Assembly: GCF_019799925.1 (NCBI RefSeq)
Contig: NZ_JABGCG010000016.1
Span: forward strand, 1-47,380
Length of the DNA stretch: 47,380 bases
Origin: Blastococcus sp. CPCC 205250
Lineage (GTDB): Bacteria; Actinomycetota; Actinomycetes; Mycobacteriales; Geodermatophilaceae
Direction: 5' to 3'
Part shown: piece after piece, positions 1 to 7,262 of the stretch
How positions within the stretch are numbered: position 1 is the first letter of the stretch
Layout of the letters: each line of letters starts with the position of its first letter
Program-made: the position numbers and the translations under genes
Notes under the pieces: model-generated
Seen by the model: the letters and a program-made list of their open reading frames with translations, nothing else
What the model was told of the DNA's origin: nothing
Database searches by the model: none

Positions 1-1468
1 CGCCCTGGAACTCCTGGAAACACCCACCATCACGCAACCCACACACCGTGTCGTTCACCGGATACCCCAACGCCCCGGTTTCCCAGCCCTGCGCCGCCCA
101 CCGATCACGGACCGGCCCGCGCACCAGGCGCGCGCCCGTCTCGGCAGTCGCGTAGATCGACCCGTGGGCGTAGACGGCGAAGGCGCCCCGGCCGTCCGGT
201 GTACCGGTGGGGCGGGTGGTGACGCTGCCCAGCAGGGCGCGGGCGGCGGCGTCGGTGTCGTAGCGGTTCTGCACGAGGAAGACCGCCGACCCGAGCAGAC
301 CCGTGACCTTCGACCGGATCTCCCCCAGCCGGGCGTACCCGTACTGGCCCGGGCAGGCGGTGGTGCCGACGTCGCGGTGCCCGAACAGGGTCGGCACGGT
401 GACCGGCGTCCCCTTGGGGGCCCGCGCCGTGCCACCCCCGCCGGACACCAGCGTGGTCGTGCCGTTCGGGTCGACCCCGTACAGCGAGAACTTCCAGGCG
501 ATGACCGCCGCGACGGAGTCGACCATCGGCTGGGTCGTGGCGACGATGTCGTAGTTGCCGAGCATCGAGACGCCGAAGGTGCCGGTGTTGAAGCCCCCGG
601 CGTGCGCCCCGATGACCGTGCTGGACAGCCCGCCGGCCCGGCCCTCCCAGATCCGGCCGAACTTGTCGACGAGGACGTTGTAGCCGATGTCGCCCCAGCC
701 GTTGGACACGGCGTGCGAGTAGTAGATCCCCCGCAGGATGGCCGGGACCTGGTCCGCGGTGTAGTTGTTGCCGCTGGCCGTGTGGTGCAGGGTCGCGCCC
801 TTGATGGTCGGCGCGTACTCCGGCGCCCAGGTACGGATCCCCTCGTCGGCACCCCACTGCGCGCGGGAGTAGACGTCCGGCATGGCCATCGCGGCGTCCG
901 CGGTGTCCTGGATGTCCGGGGTCTCCAGGGAGCCGTCGGCAGCACTGCTGCCGGGGTCGATGAGGTCCAGCCGGACCTCGGTGGGCGCCGCGCCCGACCG
1001 GGTCACGAGCTCCACCTCGACGCCGGTGCTCGGGCCGGTCCACAGCGGCGAGGTGGCTCCGCGCCGCTCCTGGGTCGTGGCGGCGTCGTCGTCGGGCTGG
1101 GCGTCCTCGGTCTCCGTCTCCGTCCACTCGCCCCACTGACCGGCGGCGTCCTGGACGCGGACCTGGACGACCGTGTCGGTCACAGCCGGGTCGAAGGCCC
1201 AGTTGACGTTGACCATCGAGAACTCGTCCACGTCCGTGCGGGTGATGGTCAGCGTCGGTACCGCGTCACCGACCCCGGCGACGGGGTCGGTCGTCCCCTC
1301 CTGCACGTCGGCGGCGGGGGCCGGGTCCTCGACCGAGCCGAGCTCGACCTCCTCGCTGGATGCCTCGACCGGTACCGCCTCGGGGCCCGGGGCCGCGTAC
1401 ACGGGCAGCACCAGGATCGTCCCGGTGAACGCTGCGAAGGCGATGGATCCCGCGAGAAGGCGGCGCAC
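1..1468 (-). CDS. Secreted N-acetylmuramoyl-L-alanine amidase with LGFP repeats (3' end outside window)
   Basis: About 489 codons are visible and the gene runs off the left edge. The GTG at 1468 has GGAGGA six bases upstream and opens a signal peptide (RR n-region, hydrophobic core, cut near VYA-AP). A long acidic and beta-rich stretch follows to about residue 210. The catalytic part is Amidase_2/PGRP-like: LHHTASG (His near 227), GAHAGGFN and GHRDVGTTACPG (His near 363, then Cys) match the zinc ligands of this family, which cuts the MurNAc to L-Ala bond of peptidoglycan. The visible C-terminal end enters an LGFP-type repeat (LGYPVNDTVCGLRDGGCF), the same 54-residue type as the protease at 28.5 kb. 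LGFP repeats are generally thought to bind the cell wall. Role inferred: exported wall remodelling enzyme. Family call is firm; repeat number is unknown. Confidence 0.9.
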   Translation of the reverse strand, partial: MRRLLAGSIAFAAFTGTILVLPVYAAPGPEAVPVEASSEEVELGSVEDPAPAADVQEGTTDPVAGVGDAVPTLTITRTDVDEFSMVNVNWAFDPAVTDTVVQVRVQDAAGQWGEWTETETEDAQPDDDAATTQERRGATSPLWTGPSTGVEVELVTRSGAAPTEVRLDLIDPGSSAADGSLETPDIQDTADAAMAMPDVYSRAQWGADEGIRTWAPEYAPTIKGATLHHTASGNNYTADQVPAILRGIYYSHAVSNGWGDIGYNVLVDKFGRIWEGRAGGLSSTVIGAHAGGFNTGTFGVSMLGNYDIVATTQPMVDSVAAVIAWKFSLYGVDPNGTTTLVSGGGGTARAPKGTPVTVPTLFGHRDVGTTACPGQYGYARLGEIRSKVTGLLGSAVFLVQNRYDTDAAARALLGSVTTRPTGTPDGRGAFAVYAHGSIYATAETGARLVRGPVRDRWAAQGWETGALGYPVNDTVCGLRDGGCFQEFQG

Positions 1469-1662
1469 GAGGGGTCCTCCGGTGGGGCGTCGGTCGGCGT
1501 GCCCTGGTGAGGGCACATCTCTCCAGGGCCAGCATCGGCAACGAACGGTCGGTTCTTGAGCCGAAGTCCCCGTGTCGACGTGTCGGCCTCGTCCCGGGCG
1601 TCACACCACCCCCGTGCCGCCCCTCCGGCGCACGCGTCCTGCTGCTCGCGGCGGCACAGCGC

Positions 1663-4017
1663 TCAACGCCGCGCGGCGGGCTCCTCGCTCCGGCGCCGCC
1701 ACACCGTCAGGACGACGGCGACGGCGAGCAGCACTCCCCCGGCACCCAGGGCCACCGGCAGGAGGCGGGCCCCGATCGGCTCGAAGCTGATCTCGAGCGT
1801 GCCGCCCGACACCCCTGCGGGCAGGTCGACCTGCAGGACCGCGTCCTCGAACGCGGAGACCTCCAGAGGGCGGCCGTCGAGGCTGGCGGAGAAGCCGTTC
1901 CAGTAGGCCGTGCGGAAGACCAGGCTCCCGCCGTCGTCCCCCGTGGTGACGGTGTACCGCTCGAACGGTCCACCGAGGACGGCGACGCCGTCGTTCGCCC
2001 CTGCGTCCGCCACCGTGACCCCGCTGCCCAGCACGGCGGTGACCCGGCCCGGCAGCGGCTCCGGCCGCACGTACTCGCGGTATCCGTCGTGGTCGGCGAC
2101 GAAGGTCCAGTTCTGCTCGAAGTGGCCGGCCAGCCGTTGCGGTACCGCCCCGCCGACCCCGAGCAGCACCCGGTTCGAGGACAGGAGGTCGACCCAGGGG
2201 ACGTCCACACCGTCGGGGACGGCCAGCAGCCCCCGTTGCTGCAGGTCCAGGGCGCTCTGGTAGTTGGCCGCCAGGTGTTGCTGGACACCCCGCGGCCACA
2301 CCGCGAGCGATCCGAAGCCCGGCCGCAGTCCGGCCAGCAGGTTGAGGTTCCCCCCGAGCACCCCACGGTGCCACCCCCGGTCGTCGGGGTCGTCGAAGGA
2401 ACCGAAGGCGTAGATCGTGAGGGAGGTGTCCGTGGCGACGGCGTTGTCCCGGAACTCCTGCACCGTCGTCCCGACGTCCTGACCTCCGGTGTTGGGCCGG
2501 TAGACCGGCACGCCGGACTGGTCCTCGCGGACGGTGATCGCCTCGTACCGTTCCTGCAGGACGCCCTGCAGTCCCAGTTGCACGGCGAGGGGCGCCGCAC
2601 AGGCCAGGACGACCGTCACGACCGCCACCGGCCGCACCAAGCGGCGCGCCCGCCGGGCGCCGTGGAGGACCGACGGACGCGCCAGCAGCACGACCGCCGC
2701 GAGCGCGACGACGCCCACCGCCAGGCCGATCACGTGCCACCGCCACAGCATCGGCGCCCGCATGAGGGCGACGACGAACTGCAGGGCGAGCAGGCCCAGG
2801 GCGGCCGCTGACCGGCGGCGCGTGACCCGCGCCGCGCCGGTGAAGGCCAGGACGGCGAGCAGGGCGAAGCCCACCTGGACGACCGACAGCAGGCGGAAGG
2901 GGATCCGGAAGACGAGGAAGGCGTCCGGGAGCTGGGTCCACAGCACGCCGACCACCCAGACGGCCGCAGCCGTGAGCACCCCGGGGGCACGCACGGCACG
3001 CCGCCAGTGCACGAGCGCCAGGAGGGGCAGCGCGATGACGGCGGTGCTGAAGATCGGCACGTTGGACGCGTTCAGCAGCGTCGTGCCGCTGAGGACGATG
3101 TCGAGCAGGTTGGTGCCGGTGCCGGCGGAGCCGACCGTCACCGGGGCCGGCAGACGCCACATCCACGGCGCGACGTCGAGGGCGTTGACCAGCGTGGGCA
3201 GGCTCAGCGCCATGCCGGCCAGCAGCGCGACGACCGTCGCCCAGGTGTGCCGGTCCCGGAGCAGGCGCCGGCCGGACCGCTGCCAGCGCTCGAGGCCCTG
3301 GCAGGCGACCAGCACGGGGAGCAGCGGGAGGATGTACGGGTTCCCCGCGCAGACGACCGCGGCGGTGGCGAGCCCCACCCCGGGCACGCCGTACCAGCGG
3401 CGCGAGCTCAACGCCGCCCAGAGCCAGATCAGCGCCGCCAGGCTCCACATCACCGGGGACCACGCCGATCCGTACCAGAGGAAGAATCCGCTGGTCGCCG
3501 CCCCCACGGCCACGGCGACGGCGAGCGCTGGCCGGACCCGGTGGTTCAGCAGGAGGGCCAGGCATGCGGTCCCGAGGACCAGCACGGACAGCCAGCCGTG
3601 CACCGTGGCCACGTGGAGGAGGTCCTCCTGCCCCCCCGCCCAGAGCATGAAGGGCCAGCGGATCGGGTCCAGGACGCCGTTCTGCATGTCCGCGGTGAGG
3701 TTGCCGGCCATCCCCTGGTCCGGATCGAGCAGGGGGAGGCCGCCGTCGTCGAGCTGGCGGCCCAACCACCAGTACATCGGCATGAACTGGATCTGCGCGT
3801 CGTCGAACCAGAAGAACCGGGGCACCGCCGCACGGAGACCGGCGAGCAGGGCCAACTGGACGCAGAGGTACGCCGGGAACGCCCAGAGCCCCGGTCGGCC
3901 GCGCAGCCACGGCACCGGGACCGGCGCCGCGCCTCCCGCCGAGGTTCCCTCGACCGGCGCCGAGACGTCGCCGACCGTCGCCGGATCGGCGCGGGGGCCC
4001 GCGGGAGACGCACTCAT
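1663..4017 (-). CDS. YfhO-like polytopic membrane protein, copy 1
   Basis: A 784-residue protein with roughly a dozen hydrophobic segments in its first two thirds and a soluble C-terminal beta-rich part before a last membrane helix and a short basic tail. After the first helix comes FFWFDDAQIQF with paired acidic residues, then LLDPDQGMAGN, both also present in copy 2 at 7263-9617. The end (FRTAYWNGFSASLDGRPL) resembles the C-terminal domain of YfhO proteins, GT-C-fold membrane proteins linked to lipid-carrier sugar transfer onto wall polymers in Bacillus. ATG 4017 is chosen because GGAG lies five bases upstream; frames further upstream lack a site. Divergent from the acyltransferase at 4436. 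Likely an envelope glycosyltransferase; donor and acceptor are unknown. Confidence 0.75.
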   Translation of the reverse strand: MSASPAGPRADPATVGDVSAPVEGTSAGGAAPVPVPWLRGRPGLWAFPAYLCVQLALLAGLRAAVPRFFWFDDAQIQFMPMYWWLGRQLDDGGLPLLDPDQGMAGNLTADMQNGVLDPIRWPFMLWAGGQEDLLHVATVHGWLSVLVLGTACLALLLNHRVRPALAVAVAVGAATSGFFLWYGSAWSPVMWSLAALIWLWAALSSRRWYGVPGVGLATAAVVCAGNPYILPLLPVLVACQGLERWQRSGRRLLRDRHTWATVVALLAGMALSLPTLVNALDVAPWMWRLPAPVTVGSAGTGTNLLDIVLSGTTLLNASNVPIFSTAVIALPLLALVHWRRAVRAPGVLTAAAVWVVGVLWTQLPDAFLVFRIPFRLLSVVQVGFALLAVLAFTGAARVTRRRSAAALGLLALQFVVALMRAPMLWRWHVIGLAVGVVALAAVVLLARPSVLHGARRARRLVRPVAVVTVVLACAAPLAVQLGLQGVLQERYEAITVREDQSGVPVYRPNTGGQDVGTTVQEFRDNAVATDTSLTIYAFGSFDDPDDRGWHRGVLGGNLNLLAGLRPGFGSLAVWPRGVQQHLAANYQSALDLQQRGLLAVPDGVDVPWVDLLSSNRVLLGVGGAVPQRLAGHFEQNWTFVADHDGYREYVRPEPLPGRVTAVLGSGVTVADAGANDGVAVLGGPFERYTVTTGDDGGSLVFRTAYWNGFSASLDGRPLEVSAFEDAVLQVDLPAGVSGGTLEISFEPIGARLLPVALGAGGVLLAVAVVLTVWRRRSEEPAARR

Positions 4018-4110
4018 GGGAACTCCGTTCGAGACACGCCGCAGAAGCCCGACGGGCGGCAGCCGGCGGACACCGGGCGCCCGGACCTGTGGGGCGCGCA
4101 CCTCGACACG

Positions 4111-4116
4111 ACCATA
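4111..4116 (-). promoter_or_regulatory. Possible -10 element for YfhO-like copy 1
   Basis: TATGGT fits TAnnnT and lies 93 bases upstream of the ATG at 4017. No TTGACA-like -35 is seen at 16 to 18 bases, so this is a weak call. Confidence 0.25.
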
Positions 4117-4251
4117 GACAGCGGCCCGGCCCGGTCCGCGCTCCCAGGTGCGACGGCGGTCCCGCTCTGGGGCGCGTGGGACTGGCGGTGCGCATCGGTG
4201 CTCCTGGGCCCGGCGCCGGCGGCGGGGACCGTCGCAAGGTCTCGATCTCGT

Positions 4252-4257
4252 TACACT
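4252..4257 (+). promoter_or_regulatory. Possible -10 element for the acyltransferase
   Basis: TACACT fits TAnnnT and sits in the least GC-rich stretch of the gap (CTCGTTACACTCC), about 180 bases before the start. No clear -35 is visible. Confidence 0.25.
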
Positions 4258-4435
4258 CCGAGCTCGAAGAGGTACGGGGTGGAGCCACTCGAGCTCCGCC
4301 TGGAGCGCCCGCTGCAGCGACGCAGGGGCGAGGGCCAGGCCGAGTCCCCGGAGTACGGCGGCTGCCTCGGCGAGCCGCCGACCGAGACAGCGCGAACCGG
4401 GGCCACTGGCCCGCGTGGACGTGGAATGAGGCAGC

Positions 4436-6646
4436 GTGGCGGGTCAGCAGAGCACGACCATGGAGCCGGCGGTGACGGAGCGGGTACCGAGGGCCGCGGA
4501 CCGGCCGGTCCCCCCAGCCGCCGGCACCACGACGCGTGACCGCACGGTGAGACGCGACGAGGGTGGGTCCGGCACGTCCGGGATCCGGGTCGAGATCCAG
4601 GCCCTACGCGCCCTCGCCGTCTCCCTCGTGGTCGTCTACCACGTCGTCCCGCTGCGCCTCCCGGGCGGCTACGTGGGCGTCGACGTCTTCTTCGTCGTGT
4701 CCGGCTTCCTCATCACCGGCCACCTGCTCCGGGAGGTGGACCGCTCGGGACGCATCGCCCTGGCCCGATTCTGGGCCCGCCGAGCCCGACGGCTGCTCCC
4801 GGCATCGTTGCTCGTGCTGCTCGCCACCGCCGCAGCCACGGTCCTGTGGGTCCCCCAGACCTACTGGCAGCCCTGGCTGCGCGAGATCGCCGCATCCGCC
4901 CTCTACGTCGAGAACTGGGTGCTGTCCCACGACGCGGTCGACTATCTGGCCCACACCAACGTCGCGTCCCCCGCGCAGCACTACTGGTCGCTGTCCACGG
5001 AGGAGCAGTTCTACCTGCTGTGGCCACTGCTCATCGTCGCCTCCGCCGCGGTGGCCGCCCGCCTCGGCGCCCATCGGCGGCATGCCGTCGCGGCCGTGTT
5101 CGTCGTGCTGACAGCAGGGTCGTTCGCGTACTCCCTCTGGACCACGCACACCGCTCCCCCGGACGCCTACTTCACCACCCCGGCCCGCGCCTGGGAGTTC
5201 GGTCTGGGCGGTCTCCTGGCAATCTGGGCGGCCACTCCGCTCGCCGGACGAGACCGGCTGCGGACCGTCGTGGGGTGGGCCGGCTTCGGCGGCATCGCCG
5301 TGGCCGCCCTCACCTACACCGAGGCCACCCCGTTCCCCGGCACCGCCGCACTGCTCCCGGTCCTCGGCACCGTCGCGGTGATCTGGGCCGGCGCCCCGCG
5401 GGACGACTGGAGTCCGACCAAGCTGGCGGACTTCGGTCCCGTCCGGTTCCTCGGTGACATCTCCTACTCCGCGTACCTGTGGCACTGGCCCTTCGTGGTC
5501 ATCCTCCCCTTCGCCCTCGGCCACGAGCTCGGGACGACGTCCAAGATCGCCGTCCTCGTGGGCACCGTCCTGGCGGCGTGGGTGACGAAGGTGTGCGTCG
5601 AGGACCCGGTCCGCACGGGGACCCCGCTGGCGCGCCGCGGGAACGGCACCACCTTCGTGGCCACGGGCATCGCCACCGCGCTGGTGGTCGGCGTCGCCGC
5701 GGGTGGGTGGTTCCACGTGAAGGTGCAAATCGACCAGGCCCGGGCCGCTGCCGCGGCCTTCGCCGCGGGCGGCGACCCCTGCTTCGGAGCCGGTGCGATG
5801 GATCCCGAGCGCGGCTGCGCGGATCCCTTCGCGTGGACCGACACGGTCGACACCACCTTCGCCAAGTCCGACCTGTCCGCGGGCATGCCCTGCCTCCAGG
5901 GCGGCACCAACACCGAGGTCACGACCTGCCGATACGGCAGTGCCGACGCCACCGAGACCGTGGCGCTGCTCGGCGACTCCCACACCGCGAGCCTCTACGA
6001 GGCGGCGCAGGAGCTGGCCGACGACCGCGGGTGGGCGGTCGTCACCTACGTCAAGGCCGGCTGCCCGGCCCTGGGCACCGACCGGATGCTCGGCGTCGAC
6101 ATGCCCCTCGACGAACCGCGCTCGTGCGAGCTCTGGAGCCAGGAGGCGCTCCGGCAGATCGCCGAGGACGACTCCATCACCCACGTCCTCACGAGCTACC
6201 GGTCGGACATCTACAAGTACGTGGGCGACGACGGCGAGCTGCAGGACGAGATCCCGTTCGAAGTGGTGCAGGCCCCGCTGCGCGCGCTGGCAGACGCTGG
6301 CAAGCAGGTGCACGTGGTCCGCGCCGTCCCCACCACCAACGGGGTGCGGCCGGCTCCCGAGCTGGTGACGCTGGAGGTCGGAGCCCCTGACTGCATCGCC
6401 ACGGCGGGCAGGGTCGACGACCCGTGTGCCGGTCCGCGCGACGTCCGGCTGACCCCGGACCGGATCGCCGATGCCGCGCTCGCGATGGACGACGACAGGA
6501 TCGATGTCATCGACCTCACCGACGCCTTCTGCGACGCGCAGGACTGCCACTACCTCGTCGGGGGCGTGGTGGTCTACTTCGACGGCAGCCACGTCACGGC
6601 GACCTTCTCGCGGACCCTCGGGCAGTTCCTCGCGCGTCAGATCTGA
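4436..6646 (+). CDS. Membrane acyltransferase (AT3 family) fused to a C-terminal SGNH domain, OafA/YrhL-like
   Basis: The 736-residue protein has two parts. Residues about 50-430 form an acyltransferase-3 membrane domain: LRALAV, the family His in VVYHVV, VGVDVFFVVSGFLIT, then RARRLLPA and SLSTEEQFYLLWPLL. Residues about 500-736 form an extracytoplasmic SGNH-like domain with GDSHTAS near residue 514 and a late DGSHVT motif carrying Asp and His. Such fusions move acyl groups across the membrane and place them on envelope sugars. The GTG at 4436 has only a poor ribosome site; the ATG at 4460 (residue 9) is a possible start. A YfhO-like gene lies on each side, both on the opposite strand, so shared glycan work is plausible. 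A strong hairpin follows the stop. Confidence 0.88.
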   Translation: MAGQQSTTMEPAVTERVPRAADRPVPPAAGTTTRDRTVRRDEGGSGTSGIRVEIQALRALAVSLVVVYHVVPLRLPGGYVGVDVFFVVSGFLITGHLLREVDRSGRIALARFWARRARRLLPASLLVLLATAAATVLWVPQTYWQPWLREIAASALYVENWVLSHDAVDYLAHTNVASPAQHYWSLSTEEQFYLLWPLLIVASAAVAARLGAHRRHAVAAVFVVLTAGSFAYSLWTTHTAPPDAYFTTPARAWEFGLGGLLAIWAATPLAGRDRLRTVVGWAGFGGIAVAALTYTEATPFPGTAALLPVLGTVAVIWAGAPRDDWSPTKLADFGPVRFLGDISYSAYLWHWPFVVILPFALGHELGTTSKIAVLVGTVLAAWVTKVCVEDPVRTGTPLARRGNGTTFVATGIATALVVGVAAGGWFHVKVQIDQARAAAAAFAAGGDPCFGAGAMDPERGCADPFAWTDTVDTTFAKSDLSAGMPCLQGGTNTEVTTCRYGSADATETVALLGDSHTASLYEAAQELADDRGWAVVTYVKAGCPALGTDRMLGVDMPLDEPRSCELWSQEALRQIAEDDSITHVLTSYRSDIYKYVGDDGELQDEIPFEVVQAPLRALADAGKQVHVVRAVPTTNGVRPAPELVTLEVGAPDCIATAGRVDDPCAGPRDVRLTPDRIADAALAMDDDRIDVIDLTDAFCDAQDCHYLVGGVVVYFDGSHVTATFSRTLGQFLARQI

Positions 6647-6655
6647 CCGGCGAGC

Positions 6656-6700
6656 GCGACGGCGCCCCTGAGTCCGAGCCGGGCTCAGGGGCGCCGTCGC
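6656..6700 (+). terminator. Strong GC hairpin after the acyltransferase gene
   Basis: A perfect 17-bp stem (6656-6672 with 6684-6700) and an 11-nt loop begin 9 bases after the stop codon. There is no T-run, as is common for terminators in GC-rich actinomycetes. Confidence 0.8.
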
Positions 6701-7262
6701 GTCCGGGCCAGGGGCCGACCGGCCTGGGTCGAGCACCGGCAGCGGACGTCCCGACGCCCACCGGGCCGCGGAGCGGGCCACTCTCGCGGTCTGCTCGCGG
6801 GGCCGCCGAGGACCGCCCCGGAGTTCCGAGGACCGCGCCGCCGAACCCGTGGCGCCGCTGCGTGGATGCGGGACGGCCCGACCATGCCGACGGCGGCCCA
6901 CCCCGGCCCGGGAGCCTTGCTCCCGGAAGTGCCTCCGCTCGTCCGGGGCTGCACCGCGGTCACCCCGGGGGCAGGCAGGTCGGGGCGCCGGAGTTCGGGT
7001 AAGGGCTGCGCCGCGGCGCGGGTTCCGCGCCACGGCGGAGCACCGTGCCCGCGCCCGGCCCCGCGTCCCGCAGCGCCACGCGGCAGGGCGCACTGCCTGG
7101 GAGGGCGGTTGCACGACGTCGCGCTCGTGGCCTGATGGTCCCGGCTCGAGGCGGGGTCCGCGGCGAGCGGGGGCCTCGCCCACCGGGATCGCCCGACGAC
7201 GTCCGGCGCGGCGCACCGGTGCCACGGGGAGGCGGAGCAAGGGGGCACGAGGCCCCGCCGGC
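6701..7262. other. Gene-poor region
   Basis: About 560 bp lie between the acyltransferase hairpin and the convergent end of the second YfhO-like gene. Short frames exist on both strands but are Arg/Pro/Gly/Ala-rich with no domain-like sequence or ribosome site. A 7-bp stem with 5-nt loop is at 6908-6926. I see no RNA gene or mobile element in it. Confidence 0.5.

Larger units (their letters stand above)
4018..4435. other. Divergent intergenic region between YfhO-like gene and acyltransferase
   Basis: This 418-bp gap separates two divergent genes and holds no convincing reading frame. Two weak -10-like hexamers are visible, TATGGT on the minus strand (4116-4111) and TACACT on the plus strand (4252-4257), neither with a good -35. 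It is the natural place for the promoters of both genes. Confidence 0.5.

Noticed and set aside
1469..1662. Possible cyclic di-AMP riboswitch in the leader of the amidase gene, a common place for this element in actinomycetes
   Set aside because: I could not find the conserved motifs of that riboswitch in the 194 bp available; only a weak 7-bp stem (1501-1507 with 1523-1529) is seen.
1601..4288. An 895-codon minus-strand frame over the first YfhO-like gene
   Set aside because: It is a different frame from the membrane protein, Arg/Pro-rich and without hydrophobic segments; the 1663-4017 frame carries the family motifs.
6866..7135. An 89-codon frame in the gene-poor region
   Set aside because: No ribosome site, no domain-like pattern, biased Pro/Arg/Gly content.
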